Shown one piece after another: positions 28,073 to 37,037 of a stretch of 64,000 nucleotides of DNA. The stretch is taken from contig JAYKKM010000147.1 in the NCBI GenBank assembly GCA_035772405.1, positions 2,520,001 to 2,584,000 on the forward strand, read 5' to 3'. Origin of the DNA: Chrysogorgia sp. JL179-B06 (Eukaryota; Cnidaria; Anthozoa; Scleralcyonacea; Chrysogorgiidae). Below the pieces are notes generated by a model. It saw nothing but the letters and a program-made list of their open reading frames with translations. It did no database searches and was not told the origin of the DNA. The position numbers were made by a program, and so were the translations under genes. How positions within the stretch are numbered: position 1 is the first letter of the stretch; each line of letters opens with the position of its first letter.

Positions 28073-28548
28073 TTTCCATTCGTAAGTACAATTTTCAATA
28101 TATACTGCATAGCAGAGTCACAGAATGTAAGAATAAATAAGTCCCGCCCCTTCACATCACTCAGGAAACAACCAGTGAGAAAACGGTTTGCTATTGAACA
28201 ACGTCCTCTCGACATGGCTAATTTGGAATCCGTAAACGGTCGGCACCACCTTTAGTGGTCGGTAGCATCTTTTTATTATGTATATTACAATGGGATTACA
28301 TAAATATTGATTAATTATCAACCAAATATTTCAAGTTCGCTTGCATAGCTGAGTGGTCTGTTTATATTTACATGTATTTACATGTGAGGCCTTTACCGTT
28401 AGTTATTTCAATTTTGTATAGACTTAGCAGCGCAGAATCAGAGAATGTAACAATAAATATGGCTGGCTACATTTAAATATGCCAGTATCCTCACCAATTG
28501 AGCTGTATTGCTTTACAGAGATGTGCAGAAATCTCACAAAAGATAAAA

Positions 28549-28600
28549 CGTAGTCAGCAGGATTTGAACCTACGCGGGGAAACCCCAACAGATTTCGAGT
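28549..28600 (-). pseudogene. Truncated tRNA-Ser (CGA)
   Basis: The 3' half of the tRNA-Ser(CGA) of unit 1 (3876-3957) is present; the rest was removed by a roughly 290-base deletion whose junction lies at 28600 between short AGT repeats. Unit 2 therefore has no CGA gene. Confidence 0.8.
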
Positions 28601-28823
28601 AAAAGTAAAAGGAAGTCAAATGCTCTACCACCGAGCAGCACTGCCTTTAGCGTTAGTTATTTCAATTTTGTATGTACAGTATGTTCCTGCAGTGCAGAGT
28701 CAGAGAGTGTAAAAATAAATATGGATGCCGCCTACATTCAAATATGAGAATATCCTCACAAATCGACCCTCGATCGTTTGAATGTATTGCTTTACAGAGA
28801 TGTGAAATCTCAAAAAAATAAAA

Positions 28824-28902
28824 CGTAGTCGGCAGGATTTGAACCTACGCGGGGAAACCCCAGCTTTCGTGTCCGACTCCTTAACCGCTAGGCCAGGACT
28901 AC
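28824..28902 (-). pseudogene. Pseudo-tRNA-Ser (CGA-like)
   Basis: Counterpart of 4448-4526 with the same rearranged anticodon and variable arms. Confidence 0.65.
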
Positions 28903-29386
28903 ATAACCGCTCTTGTGTTGATAAGAGATTTATGCATGCTACTGTAAATTATGTGAAATATCAATTTACTTAAAATCGCTTGATTTTCTAACTTTAAAAG
29001 TGAAATCGTTATGCAGTCGATTTCTCTACCACTGAGTAACATTGCCAAAGAGTCTTCGCAATTTTGTCAATGTTGGCAACATACTGCTATGCCGAAGAAG
29101 ACGATCTAAAAGTAAATTCAAATATAAGTATTGACGCGCCAAACAAAAATGTAAAATTTTGGAAGGTATAGAAGTTACATATATGAGAAGTTACAAAATG
29201 CACGACAAGGCTAAAAAGTCCATGCCATTTTCAATAACTAGTCTAATCCTGATCACAATCCTAACTCTAACCGCGATCCTAACATTAAAACCAACCCTAA
29301 CCGTAGCTAATCCTAACTAAACCAAAAATAAAGAAAAGAAAAAATGGAGCGACCCTCCTTCATCCATTTCCAAATAAATAATACGC

Positions 29387-29467
29387 CGTAGTCGGCAGGA
29401 TTTGAACCTGCGCGGGAAACCCCAACAGATTTCAAGTCTGTCGCCTTAACCACTCGGCCACGACTAC
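29387..29467 (-). tRNA. tRNA-Ser (TGA)
   Basis: 81 bases, identical to 5010-5090, anticodon TGA, all stems paired. Confidence 0.9.
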
Positions 29468-29843
29468 CTAACCGTAGAAGAACAACGCATGAAGTAATGC
29501 ATGTTAGTATAAATTATTCGAAAATTATAATTATTACAATTAAGAAATTGGATACACCAGCTTATCTATTATAAAGGCTGTGCTTGAGATATCTGCGCAT
29601 GGAAACGGAAAAGGGAGAAGTCGTTATTCAACCAACTCCCTCTCAATCTGCAGTAGAATGCTATACCCCAACGTTGCACTCCTGTTCCTTTATTTAATTT
29701 TGCACGTATACTGCATCGCAGGCAAATATAATCTAATATATAACCGTCAACACTAAAATATATAACCGTCAACACTAAAATCGGATAGGAGATGGCCAGC
29801 GCGATGCTCATTAGTTCGAGATGTGTATTGATGCAGGCACAGA

Positions 29844-30023
29844 CAGGCGCGGATTTAGAAGTTAGTCGCATAAATTAGATTTAGAATTTGCAAATCAAAA
29901 TACCTGTGAATAACAATCCTATTGGATAGGTTGTTGTTCTGTATTATTCTTAAGAAAAGCATAACCAATAGGGTTGTTCATGGAGTGTCTAATTTATGCG
30001 ACTAACTTCTAAATCCGCGCCTG
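29844..30023. mobile_element. hAT-type MITE, 180 bp
   Basis: Terminal inverted repeats CAGGCGCGGATTTAGAAGTT and complement, flanked by the 8 bp duplication GGCACAGA (29836-29843 and 30024-30031). Unit 1 has the empty site with a single GGCACAGA at about 5457. An 8 bp duplication and CAGG-type ends are usual for hAT elements. Confidence 0.9.
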
Positions 30024-30102
30024 GGCACAGAGGCGAGAGATTATATAAAATACAAAATACTATGCACAATTATTTAGAAATTCACGAGCATGAAAAAGTA
30101 AA

Positions 30103-30174
30103 AGGGAGCGATCGGGATTGAACCAACGACCTCTCGATCTGCAGTCGAATGCTCTACCACTGAGCTACACTCCC
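30103..30174 (-). tRNA. tRNA-Cys (GCA)
   Basis: 72 bases, all stems paired, anticodon GCA, discriminator T, TTTT terminator downstream. Better preserved than the unit 1 copy. Confidence 0.9.
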
Positions 30175-30256
30175 TTTCCTTTCGTAAGTTCAATTTTCAA
30201 TATATACAGCATAGCAGATTCACAGAATGTAAGAATAAAGAAGGCCCGCCCCTTCA

Positions 30257-30490
30257 AGGAGGAAAGGAGAAAACAAAGAAAACATGCTTGTGTTCTTTCA
30301 CGGATTTTAAAACTGTATCCAAAACTGTTATTCAACGAATAATTACAGTCTCCGACAAAATCCTGTCAATTGGATCCAGTACCAACAAACTTGGTTAAGG
30401 AATCTGGGATATTATCGGAAGTTATAACTGATATTGTTAATGGTTCGTTAGTTGGTGGTGAATTTCCTATAGAGCTCAAGCTAGCTATCC
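30257..30490 (+). mobile_element. LINE 5' fragment up to the 28 kb element
   Basis: Uninterrupted version of the LINE region that carries the Polinton in unit 1. It runs through the intact TAATTA site and ends at the TATCC duplication at 30486-30490. Confidence 0.75.
30340..30345. other. Empty Polinton insertion site
   Basis: TTCAACGAATAATTACAGTC reads straight through here, whereas in unit 1 TAATTA is duplicated on both sides of the Polinton. Direct proof of the insertion boundaries. Confidence 0.92.
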
Positions 30491-31233
30491 AGTAGTAAGG
30501 TATATATATATATATATTATTCAGGAGTAAGAGGTTGGCACTAGCGCTCTTAACCAATTAGAATGCAGTATTGATTTGAATTGACCAATCAGAGAAAAGG
30601 GTATCTCATCATTTCCAGGGAGGTGTCCCAAAAAAGCTCCAACTGTGAGCTAGTTAATAACTAATAGTTCAGGAGGGGAAGTCAATTCAAATCAATACTT
30701 ATTGCATTTAATCGGTTTGAGAGCCAGTGCCAACCCCTTGGTCATGAAGATGATGGTAGTTGTTGAAATAGTTGTCCTTTTCCGTCGGGAAGGAAACATG
30801 GCCGCCACGCGCAGTGAAGGTAAAAAATGTATTTTGGAAAAAAGGTTAATGGTGGAAAAAATATATATTTGAAAAAAAAAATAAAAAGATATATATGTGA
30901 ATTAGTAGTAGTAGTATTTAAAAAAAAAAAAGGAAAACAAAAAAATATGAATTGTGAATTTGAAAAAAAAAGTATTTTAAAATAAAAAAATAAAAATATA
31001 TAAAAAAGGTTGAAATATTTTTGTAAATAGAACGTTGAATTGTATTTTATAAAAAAAAAAGGAATTGTAAAAAAGTATTTTTAAAAAACAAATATGAAAT
31101 GAGCGCGCGCGACGGAGATGTTACCTCAACGACGACCAGAGCTCGAATGAGGTGTAAGCTGATATACCGGAAGTAAATAGGTATTATTTTTTTGTAAAAG
31201 GTTTTGGGAAAAGCGCCGTTTCCGGAAGTAGAT
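30491..31233. repeat. Left terminal inverted repeat of the 28 kb element
   Basis: About 743 bp, nearly identical to the inverted right end. It starts with an AT dinucleotide run, then a fold-back: GTTGGCACTAGCGCTCTTAA near 30535 pairs with the inverted block ending near 30738. A-rich tracts fill 30830-31085, then a GCGCGCGCG tract. No ORF of note inside. Confidence 0.9.
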
Positions 31234-31243
31234 ACGTTCAGCT

Positions 31244-31251
31244 TTATATAA
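31244..31251 (+). promoter_or_regulatory. TATA box of the first gene
   Basis: TTATATAA, about 35 bases before the ATG at 31285 and just inside the terminal repeat. Confidence 0.5.
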
Positions 31252-31284
31252 GAAGATCAACAAATGATTTTTATAGAAAAATAA

Positions 31285-31590
31285 ATGGCTGAAGCAATAA
31301 AAATAATGGATGCTGATATATTTGTGATAAAACCTGAACATGTTAACGTGTACTTCGAAAATCTTTCTGTGAGTAATTATGAAGAAAATACTAATGAGGT
31401 TTTTTATGAAGTATCGCGATTTAAAAAACCGAATAAACAAATAGGACGTTTGATTGTATTCACAGCTGAAGGAAAAAATAATGTGTTGCATATTTGCTAC
31501 CAACATCGAGACGATCCTGATGATACAGCTCTTAATAAAGATGGGTTACCGTGGATTAATGATGGAATAATTTTTCAAATTAAAAAATAA
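31285..31590 (+). CDS. Hypothetical protein, 101 aa
   Basis: A small soluble protein beginning MAEAIKIMDADIFVIK. It lacks membrane segments and recognisable motifs. It has its own TATA box and is the first gene after the left terminal repeat. A distant relation to the neighbouring small-protein family is possible but not evident. Confidence 0.55.
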   Translation: MAEAIKIMDADIFVIKPEHVNVYFENLSVSNYEENTNEVFYEVSRFKKPNKQIGRLIVFTAEGKNNVLHICYQHRDDPDDTALNKDGLPWINDGIIFQIKK

Positions 31591-31662
31591 ATGTGATTGG
31601 ACACTCAGGTTTCAGCAAATAGTATTTAAAGAATCGACTATATCGCGTTTGTCATCAGAATC

Positions 31663-32019
31663 ATGGCTGAATCAAAGGATGAAGGAATAAATCTTTTACA
31701 TCTTAAAATATTTAAGGCTGATTGTTTAGCTCGTGAATGCAAGAATTCTATGTTTTATGCTGTGATGTATATGCCCGAGGAATGCCCTATTCATTTTGGT
31801 CCTTATCATCGAGCGTTAATAGTAAAAGATCTCAATCCAGAATCATATCTCAATACGGAGCTGAAAGTATCTTCAGATTATTTTCTTGCAATAATTGATA
31901 GAAATACCGAGATTGAATTGCAAGAACAAGTATATTTTGATTCAACGTGCACATTACGAAATGTAATAGTGGATTTAGTTATGATGCGAGTGCAGCCTTG
32001 GAGAGTGTTAAATTTTTGA
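31663..32019 (+). CDS. Hypothetical protein, 118 aa
   Basis: Soluble protein beginning MAESKDEGINLLHLKIFKAD. A TATTTAAAG block about 40 bases upstream may serve as promoter. Its start resembles that of the 31285 protein (both MAE). Possibly a divergent member of the small-protein family. Function unknown. Confidence 0.55.
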   Translation: MAESKDEGINLLHLKIFKADCLARECKNSMFYAVMYMPEECPIHFGPYHRALIVKDLNPESYLNTELKVSSDYFLAIIDRNTEIELQEQVYFDSTCTLRNVIVDLVMMRVQPWRVLNF

Positions 32020-32125
32020 TTGTTGAGTAAAGACAAGGATTTGTGATAAATGATGAAGGATCATATTTTTACATTTACGGAGAATAAAACATATTTTACA
32101 AAAAGAAAACGAATACCGTGACAAG

Positions 32126-32382
32126 ATGAAGCTTTGTATTGTCCAAATGATGATTTTATTGCAGTTTTAGAACATGTTGAAATTGTGTTGGTAAAATGTG
32201 AAGAAGTTCCTTTGCTACGCTCTAATTATGCTCCTACCAACTATCAATTTTATAAATTATTATTCCTATGTGATTTACCAGTGCTTGGTCGCCAGTATGT
32301 ATATACTCATTCACATATAGATCAATCGAACCATATTGGAAAAGGTGTTAAAAGTATAATTGCTTGTTATATGTATCCCTAA
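32126..32382 (+). pseudogene. Small-protein family member 1, frameshifted at the start
   Basis: The frame from 32134 reads as a family member (CPNDDFIAVLEHVEIVLVKC, later YVYTHSHIDQSNHIGKGVKS) but has no ATG; the ATG at 32126 is one base out of phase. A single-base indel near the start would explain it. Signature of the family: a Leu/Val-rich strand ending in Cys, then YxYT...DQ...IG...V. Confidence 0.5.
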
Positions 32383-32569
32383 TTTGTGAAAAAATGACGT
32401 GTTTGAGAAAAACGAAGGATTTGTTAGAAGTATAGATGCAACAATGATATATAATATTTTTTGATATAGAATTGGAAAAAATTAAAAGTATTATTTTTAT
32501 GAAATCAGAGCATTAAAAAAGGATCAACTGAGTGTGTGAAAACATTTTGGACTGTGTGCTACTTCAGGA

Positions 32570-33034
32570 ATGTACAAGCCCCGACAAAAGACTTGGTCAT
32601 TTCTTTGTCGTAGTGAAGAAGGGGCTAATAAATTGTTTGAGGAAGCGAAAATAATTGGTACTCCTTCTTGTAAATTTAAATTGGATAAAATTTCGTTTTT
32701 TGAATGCAATCGTGAAACTGGAGGTGAAAGTAAAGGTAATGGATATATTCAAGGTGTGGTTATACTTAAAGAAGCAGAGGGTGATCTTTGGGGTATAATA
32801 CCCCACTGTGGGGAGATTGCACGATCATATGCTGAAGATTTCTACCATCGTAAGGGTAGAACCTATGAACCCTCTAGAGTTATTCGATATGGAAAACGTC
32901 GTGGAAAATTGGGGAAACTATGGAGTTACGAAAGATCTTTGAAATTGGCAAAATATAAAAGAGAGTGGAGACAAAAAAACAAACTTAAAAAAACCGTTTT
33001 GGGACTTGTGAAAGAAGAAGTAACAAAAATTTGA
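32570..33034 (+). CDS. Paralogue A of a Rep-like pair, 154 aa
   Basis: Clearly related to the protein at 52353-52781 on the other arm: shared KTW.F.CR, IGT, FEC, GY[IL]QG.V, GRTY.PS, YG+RR and K.A.YK. The block near the N-terminus (KTWSFLCRS) plus GYIQGVVILK loosely resembles motifs I and II of CRESS-virus Rep proteins, but the catalytic histidines are absent. It may be a degenerate Rep fold or an unrelated family. Basic C-terminus. Confidence 0.6.
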   Translation: MYKPRQKTWSFLCRSEEGANKLFEEAKIIGTPSCKFKLDKISFFECNRETGGESKGNGYIQGVVILKEAEGDLWGIIPHCGEIARSYAEDFYHRKGRTYEPSRVIRYGKRRGKLGKLWSYERSLKLAKYKREWRQKNKLKKTVLGLVKEEVTKI

Positions 33035-33080
33035 CTACAAAAACAATCTTAAAAAAACGTTAAATAATACTTAAAACAAG

Positions 33081-33284
33081 ATGTTTTGTTCGTACTGTTG
33101 TATGGGTGTTAAACACTGGGAACATTTTGCAATGTATTATACATGTAGAAAATGCTATGTCAACAGACAATATTGTCACTTTTGTAAAAGATATTACTCA
33201 AGATTACTTACTACTAAATTGATGTATAGTTGTAAATGTAGCGATAGAATAAAAAGATGGAAACAAAGATATAATATTGAGTAA
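33081..33284 (+). CDS. Zinc-ribbon protein, copy 1 (67 aa)
   Basis: Cysteines in CxxC pairs (MFCSYC, CRKC, CHFC, CKC) suggest one or two zinc ribbons, with a basic C-terminal tail SDRIKRWKQRYNIE. A tandem duplicate follows 21 bases downstream with the same upstream phrase TTAAAACAAG. Probably nucleic-acid or protein binding. Confidence 0.65.
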   Translation: MFCSYCCMGVKHWEHFAMYYTCRKCYVNRQYCHFCKRYYSRLLTTKLMYSCKCSDRIKRWKQRYNIE

Positions 33285-33305
33285 AAAATTAATACTTAAA
33301 ACAAG

Positions 33306-33509
33306 ATGTTTTGTTCGTACTGTGGTATGCATGTTCAATACTGGGAACATTTTGTAATGCATTATACATGTGGAAAATGTAATGTCAACAAACATTATTG
33401 TGAATTTTGTAAAAGAATTTACTCGAGAAGAATTACTACTAAATTGATGTATAACTGTAAATGTAGCGATAGAATAAAAAGATGGAAACAAAGATATAAT
33501 ATTGAATAA
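33306..33509 (+). CDS. Zinc-ribbon protein, copy 2 (67 aa)
   Basis: Same length as copy 1 with about three quarters identical residues, all cysteines conserved and an identical C-terminal tail. The differences are mostly amino-acid changing but conservative, so both copies may be functional. Confidence 0.65.
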   Translation: MFCSYCGMHVQYWEHFVMHYTCGKCNVNKHYCEFCKRIYSRRITTKLMYNCKCSDRIKRWKQRYNIE

Positions 33510-33689
33510 AAAATTTTTATTACAACAAAAATTCGTTTTTTATTTTTTTACAAAATAGAGGGTTAAGAAGCGATTGTATTGTTTTTTCCTACAAAAAGAA
33601 AATAAAAATGTTTTTTAAAAAAAAAAATGGTTTTTCCTATATAAACATTGTTAGAGAAACAAAAAATGAAAACCGATCGTTGTTGTGTA

Positions 33690-33914
33690 GGAATTATTTT
33701 TCACCTATAAAAAATTATAAAGGGTAGACAAAAAGGGGGTTTGTATTTACCCACTAGGAATAGGATTCAAATAGGTACTGGACGTAGAAAAAGAAAACAA
33801 ATACGAAGGAGGGGTAGGAAAATAAAAACAAAACAAAAAGGAGGAATCTTCAGTTGGGTTCTAAAACCTGGGATAGCAATGGCGAAAGCACTGGCTGGTG
33901 GGGGGGGGGGATAA
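33690..33914 (+). pseudogene. pX-like basic peptide, no intact start
   Basis: An open frame without ATG encodes a very basic stretch (GTGRRKRKQIRRRGRKIKTK) followed by QKGGIFSWVLKPGIAMAKAL, a layout like adenovirus core peptide pX/mu: Arg/Lys-rich part, GG, then a hydrophobic tail. It ends in a run of ten or more G residues, a likely indel site. Two similar genes lie at 46434 and 50033. Confidence 0.45.
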
Positions 33915-33990
33915 AAAGAAAACAAAAAGGAGGGTTTTGGGAAAGAAGAAGAATGTTTGATGGTATTTCAAAAGGGATGATTAAGGATCT

Positions 33991-34000
33991 TTATAAATAG
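33991..34000 (+). promoter_or_regulatory. TATA box before 34057
   Basis: TTATAAATAG, about 60 bases before the ATG. It may drive the overlapping run of family genes 34057-35121. Confidence 0.5.
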
Positions 34001-34056
34001 CAGCTGTTTTTATATTTTTTGTATCAGTTCTACTTCTGGTTATCTACAGTAAAAGA

Positions 34057-34323
34057 ATGTCCTCTAACTCACCCTTGCTCTGCCCACCTCATCATCTTGT
34101 AAAAAAAATGAAAAATGTTAAAGCGGTGTTACTAGAATGTACAAAAATTCTATTTCGACATCCTGAGGAGGGTGAACGTGACGGATTTTATGAAATATTA
34201 TTAAAAGCTGATATGAAGGATGGTCAAAAGTATATATATTCTTATTTGCAAGACGATTATTCAGATAAAATTGGAGAGATCATAGGATTTACGGATGAAG
34301 AAAATTTTAAAGAAAAAAAATGA
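34057..34323 (+). CDS. Small-protein family member 2, 88 aa
   Basis: Family pattern is clear: CPPHHLVKKMKNVKAVLLEC, then YIYSYLQDDYSDKIGEIIGF. No signal peptide or membrane segment. Its stop overlaps the next start (ATGA). Function unknown; the repeated Y-x-Y...D...IG...F core suggests a small beta-rich fold. Confidence 0.65.
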   Translation: MSSNSPLLCPPHHLVKKMKNVKAVLLECTKILFRHPEEGERDGFYEILLKADMKDGQKYIYSYLQDDYSDKIGEIIGFTDEENFKEKK

Positions 34324-34571
34324 ATCATATATTGTTCTGCACACCTAAAGACATAGTAAAAAGTTTGGGAAATGTAAGGTTAATAAGATGTGATAAAGTT
34401 ACTATATTCCTTGAAGATTGTGTTCATTTTTATAAATTAGTATTTCATTGTGAGAGTGAAAAGGAGGATGAAAAGTTACTATATACCTACACACGTTTTG
34501 ATCAAACGTTGAATATTGGAAAGTTGGTGAAATTTAAAGAGAACAACATAAATACTGCGACATTTGTTTAA
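34320..34571 (+). CDS. Small-protein family member 3, 83 aa
   Basis: TPKDIVKSLGNVRLIRCDKV, then LLYTYTRFDQTLNIGKLVKF. Starts in the ATGA overlap of the preceding gene. Closest in arrangement to member 4. Confidence 0.65.
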   Translation: MNHILFCTPKDIVKSLGNVRLIRCDKVTIFLEDCVHFYKLVFHCESEKEDEKLLYTYTRFDQTLNIGKLVKFKENNINTATFV

Positions 34572-34596
34572 AAAAGACATTCAGCTGTTATTAAAG

Positions 34597-34833
34597 ATGG
34601 AGAATCCCTCATTCATACGCCCCCAAGATTTTATAAAAGTTCTAGCTGGCGATGGAGATGGAGATTTAATTTTATTAAAATGTGAAAAAATAAACACCGT
34701 AGGGGTATTTGATGAGTATTTTCTATACAAAATAATATTACAAAATAATAAAATCGACGGGGTTCCAAAGTATATATATACCTATTCATCAAATGATCAG
34801 ACAAACCTGATTGGAACTGCAGTTAGATTTTAA
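34597..34833 (+). CDS. Small-protein family member 4, 78 aa
   Basis: RPQDFIKVLAGDGDGDLILL then KCEKI, and YIYTYSSNDQTNLIGTAVRF. I chose the ATG at 34597; the frame is open upstream only to a TTG. Good match to members 2 and 3. Confidence 0.65.
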   Translation: MENPSFIRPQDFIKVLAGDGDGDLILLKCEKINTVGVFDEYFLYKIILQNNKIDGVPKYIYTYSSNDQTNLIGTAVRF

Positions 34834-34860
34834 AATGACAAGTCAAGAATCAAAGAGAAA

Positions 34861-35121
34861 ATGAATCAGTACCAAGAAATGGATATATTTCAGTTTAAAA
34901 AAGAAGTATGTACTCCACAAGCAAGATTACGTTTATTAGACTCTATACCGCTTCCAAAAACAGAACCCAGACGCATAATTACAGAATTGCAATTGTATCG
35001 TTTATATTTTAAAGATGAAAGTAATGGATGTTATTATACGATAAGATTTGATTTACCAATGGTACGTTTATTGGGTAAAAATGTACGTCTTACTGAACAA
35101 TATTTATTTGTTACCATTTAA
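34861..35121 (+). CDS. Small-protein family member 5 (divergent), 86 aa
   Basis: LYRLYFKDESNGCYYTIRFD followed by LLGKNVRLTEQ keeps the second half of the family pattern (YxI...D...LG..V), while the first half is less similar. Probably the same fold. Confidence 0.55.
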   Translation: MNQYQEMDIFQFKKEVCTPQARLRLLDSIPLPKTEPRRIITELQLYRLYFKDESNGCYYTIRFDLPMVRLLGKNVRLTEQYLFVTI

Positions 35122-35176
35122 TTTCTTATCTATAACCCCCGTAAATATTAAGAAAAATAAAAAAACTGTTTTGTTT

Positions 35177-35189
35177 GCTATAAAATAGA
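35177..35189 (+). promoter_or_regulatory. TATA box before 35214
   Basis: GCTATAAAATAG about 35 bases before the ATG. The surrounding AAAACTGTTTTG...GTGTGTGTT...GAAAAATG layout recurs before 36315, showing that promoter and gene were duplicated together. Confidence 0.55.
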
Positions 35190-35213
35190 GTGTGTGTTTC
35201 GATTTTTTGAAAA

Positions 35214-35596
35214 ATGAATGATAGTGACTTTAAAAAAAAGGAATGGATGATCCGAATTATGCCCCCCCAAAATATCTTGCAAATAAATGACTTATAAAAA
35301 ATCTAATATGATGTTATTATCATGTGTAAAAAATAAAAATATCTTTAAAAATATCTTTAAAATAATCTTCTTTTACACATGATAATAACATCATATTAGA
35401 TTTATAAAAAATCTAATATGATGTTATTATCATGTGTAAAAGAAGATTATTTTAAAGATATTTTTAAAGATATTTTTATTTTTTATTAGTATACTTATGT
35501 GAAATGGGTAGCGATGATCAGTATATATATACCCATGTAACAAATGACTGTACACATTTGAAAGGACGGTTTATACAATTTAAAGAAATAGAATAA
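35214..35596 (+). pseudogene. Small-protein family member 6, split by a palindromic insertion
   Basis: The N-terminal part (ending IMPPQNILQINDL) stops where the palindrome 35292-35488 begins. After it, at about 35514-35596, a family C-terminus appears in frame: QYIYTHVTNDCTHLKGRFIQ then FKEIE and TAA. The insertion therefore cut a family gene in two. Confidence 0.65.
35292..35488. repeat. AT-rich palindrome inserted in family member 6
   Basis: Two arms of about 80 bases (around 35326-35400 and 35409-35488) are perfect or near-perfect inverted copies with a short TTTATAAA loop; a partial direct copy of the right arm (ATCTAATATGATGTTATTAT) precedes the left arm. Could be a fold-back element or an assembly artefact. 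Confidence 0.85.
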
Positions 35597-35772
35597 TGGA
35601 AAAAAAGATTGAAAAGAATGATTGTTGGGTTTTTAATGGAAAATTTTCTCCACTCAAATATATTGGAATTAAAAAAAAATAATTTGTTGCTAACGCTTGG
35701 GTTTTTAGTGGAGCTTCACCATCACTTCTATATAAAGGAGTAAAAATAAAGGAAACTATTCACATGCAATGA
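35596..35772 (+). pseudogene. Small gene with an internal repeat and an in-frame stop
   Basis: ATG overlaps the previous stop (TAATG). The frame encodes NDCWVFNGKFSPLKYIGIKK, hits TAA at 35680-35682 right after a run of A, and continues in the same frame with NAWVFSGASPSLLYKGVKIK to TGA at 35770. The two halves are repeats of each other. Not recognised. Confidence 0.5.
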
Positions 35773-35797
35773 CTCTGTGAAAGAGTTGGTGAAAAAA

Positions 35798-36178
35798 ATG
35801 GCTGAATTTGATGAGGATGATTGTTTTTATGTATCTTTGAAACTCTTGGTAGATGATTATCAAGATTCCAATTTAAAGTTGATGCACTGGACTGAACGTA
35901 CACATTATAAATATGGATGTCTTTATACCGGTTATGATTGCTATTTTAAAGATGATAATATAGAATCCCTACTTAATCATTTGGTAAAAACAGCTACAAG
36001 GTTCAGATTATCTCAAGAAAAGAATATATGGCTTTTTAAAACAACGATATTGCATCAATACAATCGTTACCACCAACCCCTTCAAAACGACGATGATCTT
36101 ATCGGGGAATATGTAGTGTTTATAAAATTTATTTATGAACATCAAGAAATGTATAAGTTGGTGAAAAAAAATAAATGA
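35798..36178 (+). CDS. Family-related protein 7, 126 aa
   Basis: Longer than its neighbours. The C-terminal LQNDDDLIGEYVVFIKF matches the D..IG..V.F end of the family. The ATG at 35798 is preferred because the upstream frame only offers GTG. A CTATATAAAGG box lies 60-70 bases upstream at 35728-35738. Confidence 0.55.
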   Translation: MAEFDEDDCFYVSLKLLVDDYQDSNLKLMHWTERTHYKYGCLYTGYDCYFKDDNIESLLNHLVKTATRFRLSQEKNIWLFKTTILHQYNRYHQPLQNDDDLIGEYVVFIKFIYEHQEMYKLVKKNK

Positions 36179-36314
36179 TCTTTCACACAAACTCTTAGAA
36201 GACGGATGTGTTAAGAAAAATATTTTTGTAATTATTTTTTATAAGAAATAAAAAACTGTTTGTATGCAATAAAAACAGCGTGTGTGTTGTGATTTATTTA
36301 TTAGTTTCTGAAAA

Positions 36315-36644
36315 ATGACTGCTCGTGAATTAATAACGACTCTATCTAATCATTTTCACGATGATGATATATATAAATTTATGTGCTATAATCAAATAAT
36401 ACGAGTTACAGGTGAACCAGAATATACAGGGAAAATACAATTATCAGCGTGTAAGAAAATTGAATCATCAATACCCGTTTGTCAATCATTTCAAATGTTT
36501 GAAATATATTTATTCTTGGAAAGAAAAAATGGATCTAAAGAATATGTAAAAAGTTTTTCAACCACGGATTTATCATTCTTCAAATATAAAGAAGCTCAAA
36601 TTAACAATTCAACATATAAAATTGAATTGTGGAGTGAAAAATGA
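36315..36644 (+). CDS. Family-related protein 8, 109 aa
   Basis: Contains KIQLSACKKIESS and EYVKSFSTTDLSFFKYKEAQ, a looser version of the family pattern. The promoter resembles that of member 6. Its stop overlaps the next start (ATGA). Confidence 0.5.
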   Translation: MTARELITTLSNHFHDDDIYKFMCYNQIIRVTGEPEYTGKIQLSACKKIESSIPVCQSFQMFEIYLFLERKNGSKEYVKSFSTTDLSFFKYKEAQINNSTYKIELWSEK

Positions 36645-37027
36645 GCAGACATGATGAACATGGTGCAATTTGGTTTCGACGTGCAAAGAATGAGCGAAAA
36701 GACACGAAATATTTGGAAGATCAGGAACATCTTTCACCATTATCTATAACTGGTTCAAGACCTATATATCAATTAAAATTACTTGAATGTAATAAAAATA
36801 AACATCGAATAATGAGGGATTATTCTAAATATAATGTAAAAGTTGAGGTTATGAATTATGACGAAACAATATTTGGTGGAAAAACTATAATAACCGATAT
36901 TGATTACGATACAAGCTCATTAGTTGGGAAAGCTGTTCAAATAATAGAGAAGGACAAGGGTTTTATTGTAGTTAAACAAAATATAAAAAAGAAAGATTTG
37001 AAAAAAAACTTTAAACATCGTTATTAA
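36641..37027 (+). CDS. Family-related protein 9, 128 aa
   Basis: PIYQLKLLECNKNKHRI and later IITDIDYDTSSLVGKAVQII follow the family order with a longer N-terminal extension rich in charged residues. Basic C-terminal tail. Confidence 0.6.
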   Translation: MSRHDEHGAIWFRRAKNERKDTKYLEDQEHLSPLSITGSRPIYQLKLLECNKNKHRIMRDYSKYNVKVEVMNYDETIFGGKTIITDIDYDTSSLVGKAVQIIEKDKGFIVVKQNIKKKDLKKNFKHRY

Positions 37028-37037
37028 ACAAAAAAAA

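Larger units (their letters stand above)
26314..30256 (-). repeat. tRNA-Ser/tRNA-Cys cluster of unit 2
   Basis: Homologous to 1281-5689 with the same spacers and remnants. Intact genes and clear pseudogenes are listed separately. No protein-coding gene is seen in the spacers. Confidence 0.75.
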
